This document shows, one piece after another, positions 1 through 8,035 of a stretch of DNA of 64,000 nt. The position numbers and the translations under genes are program-made. Position 1 is the stretch's first letter; every line of letters starts with the position of its first letter. Source of the DNA: Natrinema longum (GTDB lineage: Archaea; Halobacteriota; Halobacteria; Halobacteriales; Natrialbaceae); NCBI RefSeq assembly GCF_017352095.1, contig NZ_CP071463.1, positions 2,418,001-2,482,000 of the forward strand, in the 5' to 3' direction. A model generated the notes under the pieces. That model worked only from the letters and a program-made list of their open reading frames with translations, was not told where the DNA came from and searched no databases.

Positions 1-91
1 GCCCCGTTTTCACCGTCGTAACGTATCGGTCTGTCTGCCGGTCCCTGGGCTTTTGCCGGTCGTACTCGGTCGTTCGTACGGGGTGGAAAGC

Positions 92-175
92 TATAGTAGC
101 AACTGAAAGTCATTGCGTTCCTGATCGCACGACAGCGTTGCGATCAGTGTGTCAATCGTTTCAGTTGCTACTATA
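92..175. repeat. Palindromic dispersed element, copy 1
   Basis: Perfect 17-base terminal inverted repeat (TATAGTAGCAACTGAAA at 92-108, its reverse complement at 159-175) enclosing a second perfect 9-bp hairpin (CTGATCGCA at 121-129, TGCGATCAG at 139-147; loop CGACAGCGT). A diverged copy with the same core lies at 32391-32476 and a minimal remnant at 7981-8013. No ORF fits inside. It looks like a miniature non-autonomous element or REP-like palindrome. I cannot assign it to a named insertion-sequence family from sequence alone. Confidence 0.8.
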
Positions 176-184
176 ACAAGACCC

Positions 185-355
185 ATGAGAATCGGAGAGC
201 GCTGTACGGTCTGTGAAACGCGCATCGGCAAGGGAGAGATCCGGTACTACGAGACGTGCGGTCGGGGACTCCACGAGCCGTGTGCGGAGGACAAAACGAC
301 GTTCGAATGTCGCCACTGCGGGGACGAGACGTGGATCGGGGCGGTCGAGTTCTGA
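185..355 (+). CDS. Small zinc-finger protein
   Basis: A 56-residue protein with two CxxC pairs (CTVC at residues 7-10 and CRHC near residue 42) plus an intervening C and an HEPC motif, giving enough Cys/His ligands for one or two zinc sites. It ends in an acidic tail, as is usual for haloarchaeal proteins. I start at the ATG at 185 because everything upstream in this frame is palindromic element 1. The role is unknown. Small zinc fingers of this kind in haloarchaea are usually annotated as hypothetical and may bind nucleic acid or a protein partner (inference). The element ends only 9 bases before the ATG, so it supplies the upstream region of this gene. Confidence 0.7.
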   Translation: MRIGERCTVCETRIGKGEIRYYETCGRGLHEPCAEDKTTFECRHCGDETWIGAVEF

Positions 356-380
356 CGGGGGCGGCCGTATTTCGACGCGT

Positions 381-1520
381 CTAGAGCAACTGCTCGGCGA
401 TGATGCCCTTCTGGATCTCGCTCGTCCCGTCGTAGATCTTCGTGATCCGGGCGTCCCGGTAGAAGCGCTCGACCGGGTGATCCGAGACGTAGCCCGCGCC
501 TCCGTGAACCTGTAGCGCCTCGTCGGTGACGTCGACGGCTCGCTCGCTCGCGAACAGCTTCGCCATCGAGGCGAGTCGCGTCGCGCGGTCGTCCTCGCCC
601 GACTCGAGTGCAGCCCCCGCCCGATAGGCGAGCGACCGCGCCGCCTCGACGTTCGTCGCCATCTCGGCGATCTTGTGCCGGATGGCCTGGAACTCCGAGA
701 TGGGCTGCTCGAACTGTTCGCGCGCTTGCGCGTAGGCGATGGCTTCCTCGAGGGCGGCCTGTGCGACGCCGGTCGCCTGCGCGGCGACGTCGGCGCGAGC
801 GGGTGCGAAAAAGCGCATGAGCTGGTAGAACCCCTCGTCGACCTCGCCGACGACGTTTGCCTCGGGGACGCGGAGGCCATCGAGGACGATCTCGGCGGTA
901 TCCTGCGCTTTGATCCCGAGCTTGTTCGTGATCGCCGTCGCCTCGTAGCCGTCGACGTCCGTTGGGGTGAGGAACGCGGTGATCCCGTTGTGGTCCTTCT
1001 CGGGCGACGTTTTGGCCATGACGATCGCGACGTCGGCGACGGTGCCGTTGGTGATCCACATCTTCCCCCCGTCGATCACCCACTCGGTCCCGTCTTTCCT
1101 GGCGCGCGTTTCCATCCCCGCCACGTTCGACCCGTGTGCGGGTTCGGAAATCCCGGTCGCGATCGGCGTCTCGCCTGCGGTGACCCGCGGCAGCCACTCC
1201 TCGCACATCCACTCGTCGCCGTACTCGACGAGCATTCCCGTACCGAAATCCGCCGCGGCGATCGAGCCGCCGACCCCGGGATCGGCGCGCCAGAGTTCTT
1301 CCGTGACGATGATCGTCGAAATCGGATCCATCCCCGCGCCGCCGTACGCCTCGGGAACGTGGGGTGCCACGAGGTCGAGATCGGCTGCTGCCGCGAGCAA
1401 TTCGGACGGATAGCGGTGTTCGGCTTCGTACTCCGCGGCGACTGGCCGGATCTCTGCATCCCCGAACTCCCGGACCGCGTCGCGGATCGCTCGTTGCTCC
1501 GCGGTGAGCTGAAACGACAT
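381..1520 (-). CDS. Acyl-CoA dehydrogenase family protein
   Basis: A 379-residue protein of normal length for the FAD-dependent acyl-CoA dehydrogenase family, which carries out alpha-beta desaturation of acyl-CoAs in fatty- or branched-acid catabolism. The N-terminal helical domain begins FQLTAEQRAIRDAVREF. The mid-domain has the substrate/FAD signature (GISEPAHGSN, then WVIDGGKMWITNG), and the C-terminal domain ends IYDGTSEIQKGIIAEQLL. In the MCAD/SCAD/GCDH type the catalytic base is the Glu of YEGT. Here that position reads Asp (residue 364, codon 429-431). Either a shortened side chain serves, or the base lies elsewhere as in isovaleryl-CoA dehydrogenase. The gene stands alone between the zinc-finger gene and tyrS, so the substrate cannot be inferred from context. 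Confidence 0.93.
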   Translation of the reverse strand: MSFQLTAEQRAIRDAVREFGDAEIRPVAAEYEAEHRYPSELLAAAADLDLVAPHVPEAYGGAGMDPISTIIVTEELWRADPGVGGSIAAADFGTGMLVEYGDEWMCEEWLPRVTAGETPIATGISEPAHGSNVAGMETRARKDGTEWVIDGGKMWITNGTVADVAIVMAKTSPEKDHNGITAFLTPTDVDGYEATAITNKLGIKAQDTAEIVLDGLRVPEANVVGEVDEGFYQLMRFFAPARADVAAQATGVAQAALEEAIAYAQAREQFEQPISEFQAIRHKIAEMATNVEAARSLAYRAGAALESGEDDRATRLASMAKLFASERAVDVTDEALQVHGGAGYVSDHPVERFYRDARITKIYDGTSEIQKGIIAEQLL

Positions 1521-1774
1521 ACCACGACCTCGGGCGGGGGGATGGTCAATCCATCGGCGAGCGCCGGTGAAACGGCATCAGTGACGGAGCCCAGACGCGG
1601 CATCACCGTTCGCAGAAGCGACATATCGTCTCCGAATACGAGCGTCTGTCCTTGCTATCCAAGGAGAAACGGGCCAGTGCTGTGGAGTCGATAGTCCCGT
1701 ATGGAACGCGGAGGCCGTCGGCTGAAAAACGCCGTCGAAGTCGAGTAACCTCGAGCGTCGAGGGGACCGACCGG

Positions 1775-2755
1775 TTAGTCTCGAATCTCGCGTAGCTTCT
1801 CACGGCCCGGCGCGATCAGCTCGTCGAGGTAGGTCGCGAGGGTCCCCTTCGCGTCGGCGGGGTGGAGCTCGCCCGACTCGAGGTCCGCGGCCAGCGCCTC
1901 GTACTCCTCGTAGGTCAGGTCGCCGCCGTACTTCTCGGGGCGCTCGACGACGATCTCGTCGAATCGCGGGAAGACGTGGTACTCGAAGAGTTCGAGGACG
2001 GGGTTCTCGAGGTCCCCCTCGGGGTCTCGCGTCGGCGGACAGAACGCCGCGTTGACCTTCTCCTCGAGCTCCGCGGTCGAGTCTTCCATCGAAATCGTGA
2101 TCCCCTCGCTCGAGGACATCTTCCCCTCGCCGCTGGTGAGGTCGGCGACGATCGGCGTGTGAAGCGCGGGTCGGACCTCGTACTCGAGATCGGGCAGTTT
2201 CTCGCGGGCGAGCATGTGGACCTTGCGCTGGTCTAACCCACCGACAGCCAGATCGAGATCGAGGTACTCGATGTCCAAGGTCTGCATCAACGGGTAGACG
2301 AGGTGACTCACCTTGGCCGTCTCGTCGCCCTGGATCTCGGCCATCGCGCGCTGGGCGCGGTTCATCGTCGTCTCTCGCTCGAGGTGGTGGAGATCGAGCG
2401 TGTACTCCTCCTCGAGTTGGAACTCGGAGCCGTAGACGAACTCGGCGTTGTCCTCGTCGAGCCCGTAGGCGAGGAACTGGGCTTTCATCTGCTCGGCGGT
2501 CTCCCGAATCTCCTCGAAGGTCCCCTTCTCGTTGAGGTAGGCGTGAACGTCCGCGAGCAGGATGACGACCTCCATCCCCGCGTCCTGGAGGTCGATGAGC
2601 TTGTTCGCCGTCAGGAGGTGGCCGAGGTGGAGCACGCCGGAGGGTTCGTAGCCGACGTAAGCGCGTTTCCCCGCGGGATCCTCCGCGAGGTCGCGGACCT
2701 CCTCGTCGGTGACGACCTCCTCGGCGTTTCGCGTGAGTAGCTCGTAGCTGTCCAT
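1775..2755 (-). CDS. tyrS: Tyrosyl-tRNA synthetase
   Basis: A 326-residue class I aminoacyl-tRNA synthetase that charges tRNA-Tyr in the cytoplasm. The Rossmann domain carries the HIGH motif as HLGH (residues 43-46), after the GYEPSG tyrosine-binding segment typical of archaeal/eukaryotic TyrRS. The KMSKS loop reads KMSSS (212-216), the usual haloarchaeal form. It lacks the bacterial C-terminal S4 domain, as expected for archaeal TyrRS. On the minus strand the TATA-like GCTATAAATT lies about 30 bases before the ATG, indicating a short or absent leader. The flanking genes are unrelated, so it is probably transcribed alone. Confidence 0.97.
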   Translation of the reverse strand: MDSYELLTRNAEEVVTDEEVRDLAEDPAGKRAYVGYEPSGVLHLGHLLTANKLIDLQDAGMEVVILLADVHAYLNEKGTFEEIRETAEQMKAQFLAYGLDEDNAEFVYGSEFQLEEEYTLDLHHLERETTMNRAQRAMAEIQGDETAKVSHLVYPLMQTLDIEYLDLDLAVGGLDQRKVHMLAREKLPDLEYEVRPALHTPIVADLTSGEGKMSSSEGITISMEDSTAELEEKVNAAFCPPTRDPEGDLENPVLELFEYHVFPRFDEIVVERPEKYGGDLTYEEYEALAADLESGELHPADAKGTLATYLDELIAPGREKLREIRD

Positions 2756-3118
2756 ACGTGGCAGGAACCGGAGGAGGAATTTATAGCTCCTGATAGCCGC
2801 TCCGGCTCGAGGGAGTCGACCCCGCTACTCGGAACGGTTTCAGTATCGAGTCGACCCGATCGCGCGCCGTGCCAGCGAGGGAGCCGGCCACTGCACCCAC
2901 CCCGGCCCGACGGACCCGCCGGCAGGGCCGGCGACGCCGCCGACTTTCCCGCCCAGTTTCGCCCCCTCGCCGCGCCGCGCGAGGCGTGTTCCGATCGAAG
3001 ACACGGTGGCTCGAGCGATGGCATCGGCAGACGATTCGGGCCAGTGACAGGTCCTTCTTCCTCCGTCGGTCGCCGGTTCACGTATCGTTTTGCTCGACGC
3101 CGTCGTACGCTCGAGACG
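2756..3118. other. Intergenic region with possible decayed Gly-rich ORF
   Basis: This 363-base region holds the tyrS promoter (TATA-like at about 2782-2790). On the minus strand (3004 down to 2840) a frame encodes a Gly/Ala-rich stretch (AKLGGKVGGVAGPAGG), whose natural continuation (VGAVAGSLAGTARDRVDSIL) lies in a different frame. That suggests a glycine-zipper-like small protein broken by a frameshift, though GC-rich shadow coding could mimic it. Nothing else is recognisable. Confidence 0.4.
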
Positions 3119-3673
3119 ATGATGGCGACTACCCACGTGTTCGCCGGGCTCGCGGTCGTCGCGCCGGTCGCATACGTCGCTCCCGAGTTCGCGGCCGCGC
3201 TCGCGGTCGGTGCGATTCTCGGCGGGCTGGCACCCGATTTCGATCTCGTCGGGACACACCGGCGGACGCTTCACTTTCCGGTCGGCGGGCTCGCAGTCGC
3301 CGGCCCCGCCGTCGTCGTCGCCGCCGTCGCTCCCTCGAGGACGACCCTCGCCGTCGCTGCCTTCGCCGGGACCGCCTGGCTACACGCTGCAAGCGACGCG
3401 ATCGGCGGCGGCCCCGAAATGGACCCGTGGAACGAGCGGACCGAGCGTGCGGTCTACGACCACGTCCGCGGGCGATGGATTCGACCACGGCGATGGATTC
3501 GCTACGACGGCGCTCCGGAAGACGCCGTCCTCGGTGCCGCGCTCGGAATACCGGCGCTCGTCGTCTTCGACGGCTGGCTCGCTGCCGTTGTCGTCGGGAG
3601 CCTCGCCGTCTCGGTGGTCTACGCACTGTTCCGTCGTCGCCTGGTTGCCTGGACGCCCGACTGGCTCGATTGA
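3119..3673 (+). CDS. Membrane-bound YdjM/DUF457-like metal-dependent hydrolase family protein
   Basis: A 183-184 residue integral membrane protein (two adjacent ATGs, 3119 and 3122). It has the features of the LexA-regulated inner-membrane hydrolase-like family (YdjM, DUF457): an early His (ATTHVFAGL), the GGLAPDFD motif at about residues 32-39, a following HRRTLHF segment, and LHAASDAIGG at about 96-105. These conserved His/Asp residues probably bind a metal. Four or five hydrophobic segments run through the protein. The real substrate of this family is not known. It is followed 85 bases downstream by another membrane protein on the same strand, but no functional link is evident. Confidence 0.78.
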   Translation: MMATTHVFAGLAVVAPVAYVAPEFAAALAVGAILGGLAPDFDLVGTHRRTLHFPVGGLAVAGPAVVVAAVAPSRTTLAVAAFAGTAWLHAASDAIGGGPEMDPWNERTERAVYDHVRGRWIRPRRWIRYDGAPEDAVLGAALGIPALVVFDGWLAAVVVGSLAVSVVYALFRRRLVAWTPDWLD

Positions 3674-3758
3674 CTACGAGGCCGACCCGTCGGTCACGAC
3701 GACTGTCTCTCGTCTGGAAGTCGGAACGCTGATACGCCCGCTCGCCAAGCGATCCCGT

Positions 3759-4223
3759 ATGGTCGACGTGCTCGCCGCTCGAACGATACACCTGGTCGTT
3801 GCGGCCCTCTGGGCCGGCAGTGTCTGTTTCGTTGCTGCCGTCGTTCTGCCGTTGGCACGCGACGGCGCGTTCAACACGACCCACCCGCTCGAGGTCATCT
3901 CGGGGAAGTTGACGACGATTTCGCGGGTGAGTTCGGTCGTTCTCTTGCTTTCGGGCGGCCACCTCGCTGGGAACGCCTACACGTTCGGGTCGCTCTTCGG
4001 GACGACCAACGGTCGGCTGGTCGTCGCGATGGTCGCGCTCTGGTTGCTCCTGACCGCGCTCGTCGAGATCGGCACGAAGCGGTTCGAAACCGGGCTCACC
4101 GGGAAGAAGATTCGTGAGCCCGCTCGCGATTCGCTGCCGACGTTTCGGGCGGCAGCCGTTACGGCGATCGCACTGTTAGTCGTTGCAGGCCTGCTCTCGG
4201 CCAACGTCGGCCTCCTCCTGTGA
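3759..4223 (+). CDS. CopD-like / DUF4149-type four-helix membrane protein
   Basis: A 154-residue protein starting MVDVLAARTIHLVVAALWAGSV. It has four predicted transmembrane helices and an early His in the first helix (TIHLVVAALWAG), the arrangement seen in CopD-type copper-resistance membrane domains and related uncharacterised haloarchaeal proteins. A second His (GGHLAGN) begins helix two or its loop. Copper handling is a family-level guess. Only the fold type is supported, since no copper chaperone, CopC domain or metal-responsive regulator lies nearby. I chose the ATG at 3759 because upstream sequence in this frame is the reading shadow of the preceding gene. Confidence 0.68.
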   Translation: MVDVLAARTIHLVVAALWAGSVCFVAAVVLPLARDGAFNTTHPLEVISGKLTTISRVSSVVLLLSGGHLAGNAYTFGSLFGTTNGRLVVAMVALWLLLTALVEIGTKRFETGLTGKKIREPARDSLPTFRAAAVTAIALLVVAGLLSANVGLLL

Positions 4224-4319
4224 CATGCAAGACGGCTGTCCGGTGTTTCGACGCCGAACCCGTTCGAAATCAACATTCTTGCGAAAGATACTTAGTCAGT
4301 TGCTGTAAGATAGTCGGTA

Positions 4320-4754
4320 ATGGTTAGGGGTAAAGATCTGACCCTGTCGCTTCTCGCGGTAGGGATGGCTGCCGTGGCTGGCTACGTCCTCCGATCGGAA
4401 CGGTCAACGGCCCGCACATCGCGATCGAAGGCGAACCTCGGCGCACGCGTCATCGTTCCGGAAGACGTCCCGACGGACGCGACGGTGATCGACGCGTCCG
4501 CACAACGCCTCGGCGAGATCCCCGGCGCGCGGCAAGCACTCGACCGGGCGATCCACAACAGCGCACGCGACGAGTGGGAACACGTCACGCTCGAGCGCGA
4601 TGGCGCTTGGTCTATCGTCGACCGCATCCGGCAGACGTTACCCTACTACGACGCCGACGAAGACGAGTACAACGGCGTCTACGTCCAGTACAACGATCGA
4701 ATCGTCGTCCTCGATGCGATCGGCTGGGCGCATCTCGAGGAACCCATCGCGTAG
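4320..4754 (+). CDS. Hypothetical protein with N-terminal membrane anchor
   Basis: A 144-residue protein I do not recognise. The N-terminus (residues 1-25) is one hydrophobic segment with a basic residue pair before it, consistent with a membrane anchor or uncleaved signal. The rest is a soluble acidic domain containing VPEDVPTDATVIDAS, a helical middle (QALDRAIHNSARDEWEHVTL), and a C-terminal part rich in Tyr/Asp (YYDADEDEYNGVYVQYNDRIVVLD). The acidic composition is typical of haloarchaea. It is expressed alone: both neighbours are separated by about 80-100 bases. A TATA-like run (GATACTTAG) lies about 30 bases upstream of the ATG. Confidence 0.75.
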   Translation: MVRGKDLTLSLLAVGMAAVAGYVLRSERSTARTSRSKANLGARVIVPEDVPTDATVIDASAQRLGEIPGARQALDRAIHNSARDEWEHVTLERDGAWSIVDRIRQTLPYYDADEDEYNGVYVQYNDRIVVLDAIGWAHLEEPIA

Positions 4755-4831
4755 CTTTCTGTGCGGTCCTGACGGTGACGTCTCACCCGTCGTAACATTA
4801 ATCACCACCGGCTACCTCCGTTGGTCTGTCA

Positions 4832-6790
4832 GTGAGCCGCTCAGGCCAACGTGTCGTCTTCGTCGGTGCCGACGCGACGCTGCCGCGCGATCTCGCGGTC
4901 GCGTTCGACGTGGTCGCAGTGCGTGATCGAACGGCAGCCGTCGACTCCCTCGAAGCGACCGCCGTGAGTTGTGTCGTCGTCGACGGAACCGAGGCCGATC
5001 GCGTCGATACCGTCGCGGCGATCCACGAGGCTGCACCGTCGGTCCCGATCGTTTACACGACGGCGCGGCCGGACGGAACCGCTGCGGCCGCGGCGACGCG
5101 TGCTGGGGCGACCGAGTATCTGGTCCGGACAACCGACGTGACGCTCGTCGATCGCGTCGTAGCGTTGTCGCCCGACCCGCTCGCAACCGGATCGACCGAC
5201 CCAACGTCACCCGATCGCGAACACCCTGCTGGCGGGCATATCACTCCCAGCGATGCGATCGTCGGCCCCCGCCATGCGGCCGTCGTCACCGAACTGCTCG
5301 AGACGACGCGAGCGTTGTTTTCCTGTGAGTCCCGTGTGGCCGTCGCAGATGTCGTCGTCGACGCCGCCGAGCGGGTTCTCGGGTTCGACGTCGTCACCGT
5401 TCGGCTCTTCGATGCGGACACGGCGGAGCTCGTCTTGACCGGCGCGTCCGATCCCATTAGCGAACTGTTCGACGAACGCAAACGCGTCGGGACTCACGAG
5501 AGCGTGATGGGAGAGGCGTTTCGCAACTCGGAGCCGGTCGTCATCGATGACGGGCCGCCTCGCTCGTTCGGTTCACAGTGGGCGACCGAGCTGTTCCGCA
5601 GTATCATGTGCGTTCCGATGGGGTCCCTGGGCGTCCTCAACGTCGGCTCGCCGATCAGCGGCGCATTCGACGACTACCACGTCGAGCTCGCACAGCTGTT
5701 GACCGCCAGCGCGGCTGCCGCACTCGAGCGATCCGACCGCCGCGAGGAACTCATGCGCTACGAACAGGTCCTCGAGACACTCGAAGGGATGGTGTACGCG
5801 GTCGATACGGACGCACGACTGACGCTGGTGACCGAACCGCTCGCCGAGCGGCTGGGATACGACCGCGAGCAGCTCATCGGCGAACCCGTCTCGCTCGTTT
5901 TCGACGACGAATCCTACGAGCGTGCAGTAGAGCGCGTCGCTGAATTGCTCGCGGAGCCACAGTGCGATAACGCTCCCTTCGAGGCGACCTACGTCACCGC
6001 CGACGGCGAGCGGTTTCCCGTCGAAATCGAGTGGTCGCTGTTACCCCGCGACGAGGCGGAGATCGAGTCCGAGACGTTTCGTGGGACCGTCAGCGTCGTC
6101 AGGGACATCACGCAGCGAAAGGAGCGCGAACAGTACCTCCAGGTGCTCAACCGGGTCCTCCGACACAACCTCCGAAACGATCTCACCGTCGTCATCGGCT
6201 ACGCCGAACTCCTCTGTGAACGACTCGACCATCCGGAGCTCGCGACCGCCGCGGACACGCTCCGGGAGACCGCGACCGAGCTCGCCCACACCAGCGAGAA
6301 GACGCGCGCGATCCAGTACGCGCTAGACCGGGACAGCGACCTCCAGCCGATCGACGTCGCCGACGTCCTCGAAGTGGCCACCGACGAGGCGGATCTCGAC
6401 GGCGGTACCCTCACGGTCACGACGCGTGGCGACTGCCGAGCCTGGGCCGATCCCGGATTAGGGCTCGTCGTCGACAACCTCCTCGAGAACGCGGTCCGAC
6501 ACACGGGACCCGAACCGACCATCGATGCCGCTGTCGTTCGGGAGGGCGATCGGGTTCGGCTCTCGGTCTCCGACGACGGCCCCGGCATTCCGCCCGCGGA
6601 AATCGGCGTCATCACCGGCGAGAGCGATATCACACAGCTCACCCATAGCAGCGGACTCGGCCTCTGGCTGGTTCGGTGGATGGTCGACAGCTACGGCGGC
6701 ACCGTCTCCTTTGCACAGTCGACGCTCGGCGGGAGCCGCGTCGAAATCGCCCTCGAGGCCGCGTCGACGGATGCGACCGACTCGGCGTGA
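4832..6790 (+). CDS. Hybrid sensor histidine kinase (receiver-like, GAF, PAS, HisKA-like, HATPase)
   Basis: A 652-residue cytoplasmic signalling protein. Residues 1-115 resemble a CheY-like receiver (RVVFVGADAT start, VVVDG near residue 48). About 140-300 is a GAF domain, about 310-430 a PAS domain ending VVRDITQRKERE. The phosphoacceptor helix has the haloarchaeal form LRHNLRNDL with His445. The catalytic domain carries an N box (VVDNLLENAVRH), DDGPGIP and GLGLWLVRWMVD. No membrane segments are visible, so it should sense a soluble or redox signal. It starts at GTG 4832, and an AT-rich CATTAATC lies about 30 bases upstream, fitting a leaderless transcript. No dedicated response regulator is adjacent, so the partner is unknown. 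Confidence 0.92.
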   Translation: MSRSGQRVVFVGADATLPRDLAVAFDVVAVRDRTAAVDSLEATAVSCVVVDGTEADRVDTVAAIHEAAPSVPIVYTTARPDGTAAAAATRAGATEYLVRTTDVTLVDRVVALSPDPLATGSTDPTSPDREHPAGGHITPSDAIVGPRHAAVVTELLETTRALFSCESRVAVADVVVDAAERVLGFDVVTVRLFDADTAELVLTGASDPISELFDERKRVGTHESVMGEAFRNSEPVVIDDGPPRSFGSQWATELFRSIMCVPMGSLGVLNVGSPISGAFDDYHVELAQLLTASAAAALERSDRREELMRYEQVLETLEGMVYAVDTDARLTLVTEPLAERLGYDREQLIGEPVSLVFDDESYERAVERVAELLAEPQCDNAPFEATYVTADGERFPVEIEWSLLPRDEAEIESETFRGTVSVVRDITQRKEREQYLQVLNRVLRHNLRNDLTVVIGYAELLCERLDHPELATAADTLRETATELAHTSEKTRAIQYALDRDSDLQPIDVADVLEVATDEADLDGGTLTVTTRGDCRAWADPGLGLVVDNLLENAVRHTGPEPTIDAAVVREGDRVRLSVSDDGPGIPPAEIGVITGESDITQLTHSSGLGLWLVRWMVDSYGGTVSFAQSTLGGSRVEIALEAASTDATDSA

Positions 6791-6982
6791 GACGGTCTCC
6801 TGTCCGTCAGTGCCGGTGGGACCGGGACCGCCCCGCGGTCCCACCGGGAACTCGGGACAGCAAACCGTTTGACTCGTGGACGGCAGACCGCCGCTCGGAC
6901 TGCCCTCGAGCCACGAGCGGGTCGTCACCGGCTCCATCGAAGAACCGCAACCACTACGACAGCGGCCGGCCGACGCCTATCC

Positions 6983-7882
6983 ATGCAACTGGGCGTAATC
7001 GGACTCGGACGGATGGGACAGATCGTCGTCGAGCGGTCCCTCGCAGCGGGCCACGATGTCGTCGCGTTCGATCTGGACGAAGAAGCCGTCGCGACGGCTG
7101 CTGACGCAGGTGCCGCCCCGGCCGCCTCGATCGACGACCTCGTCGACCGGCTGGGCGCGGACAAACGCATCTGGCTGATGGTCCCCGCCGGCGAGGCGGT
7201 CGACGTCACCCTCGAGGAACTCGAGGCTCACCTCGACGGCGACGACGTCGTCGTCGACGGCGGGAACTCCTACTTCGAGGACTCGGTCCGCCGGGCCGAG
7301 TCCTGTCCCGCGGCCTACCTCGACTGTGGCACCTCCGGCGGCCCCGCCGGCGCGGAACTCGGCTTCTCGCTGATGGTCGGCGGCCCCCAGTGGGCCTACG
7401 ACGAGTTCGAGCCGGTCTTCGATGCGGTCGCGACAGGTCCCGACGGCCACGGTCGGATGGGGCCCGCCGGCTCGGGCCACTACGTCAAGATGATCCACAA
7501 CGGCGTCGAGTACGCCTTGATGCAGACATACGGTGAGGGCTTCGAGTTGCTCCACGAGGGCCGGTACGATCTGGATCTCGAGAACGTGGCCTCGGTCTGG
7601 AACAACGGCGCGGTGATCCGCTCGTGGCTGCTGGAGCTCTGCGAGGAGGCCTTCCGCGAGGAGGGCACCGACCTCGGCACCGTCGCCGACCGTATCGAGG
7701 GCGGCTCGACCGGGACCTGGACCGTCCAGGAGGCCCTCGAGCAGGAAGTTCCCTTGCCACTGATCTACACCGCGCTCGCCGAACGGTTCGGCTCGCGGGC
7801 CGACGACGGCCGCTTCTCGCGGCGACTCGCGAATCGACTCCGATACGGCTTCGGTCGCCACGAAGTCCCACGCCGCGAGTAG
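6983..7882 (+). CDS. gnd: 6-phosphogluconate dehydrogenase, decarboxylating (short, archaeal type)
   Basis: A 299-residue enzyme that oxidatively decarboxylates 6-phosphogluconate to ribulose 5-phosphate, the oxidative route to pentoses known in haloarchaea. The N-terminal Rossmann motif is GLGRMG (residues 7-12). The conserved segments DGGNSYF, CGTSGGPAGAELGFSLMVGG and KMIHNGVEYAL carry the family's substrate and catalytic residues (Lys and Asn in KMIHN). The length matches the shorter, GndA-like subfamily and not the 470-residue bacterial form. I start at the ATG at 6983 because the dinucleotide-binding strand (MQLGVIGLG) begins there. It is monocistronic. Confidence 0.95.
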   Translation: MQLGVIGLGRMGQIVVERSLAAGHDVVAFDLDEEAVATAADAGAAPAASIDDLVDRLGADKRIWLMVPAGEAVDVTLEELEAHLDGDDVVVDGGNSYFEDSVRRAESCPAAYLDCGTSGGPAGAELGFSLMVGGPQWAYDEFEPVFDAVATGPDGHGRMGPAGSGHYVKMIHNGVEYALMQTYGEGFELLHEGRYDLDLENVASVWNNGAVIRSWLLELCEEAFREEGTDLGTVADRIEGGSTGTWTVQEALEQEVPLPLIYTALAERFGSRADDGRFSRRLANRLRYGFGRHEVPRRE

Positions 7883-7980
7883 CGACCCCTCGAGCCCGTT
7901 TCGGATCCACGGCTCGCAGGGAGACTGTCGATACGGTATGGGGCCGCCCCTCCAATTCACGGTCCCGCGTGTGATCGGTC

Positions 7981-8013
7981 TATAGTAGCAACAAGCTATT
8001 CGGCAGTTGCTCC
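7981..8013. repeat. Minimal remnant of the palindromic element
   Basis: Begins with the same 12 bases as element 1 (TATAGTAGCAAC) and ends with GCAGTTGCT, the matching inner part of the right arm, with only about 13 unrelated bases between. The central hairpin core is absent. This looks like an internal-deletion derivative. It lies just upstream of the PAS kinase start at 8036 and may double as promoter DNA. Confidence 0.45.
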
Positions 8014-8035
8014 CAAAGTGACCGCTGATGAGTGA

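Noticed and set aside
161-880. Long minus-strand frame with Arg/Ser-rich translation
   Set aside because: It lies opposite or inside the acyl-CoA dehydrogenase gene in another frame; basic composition is the usual GC-rich shadow.
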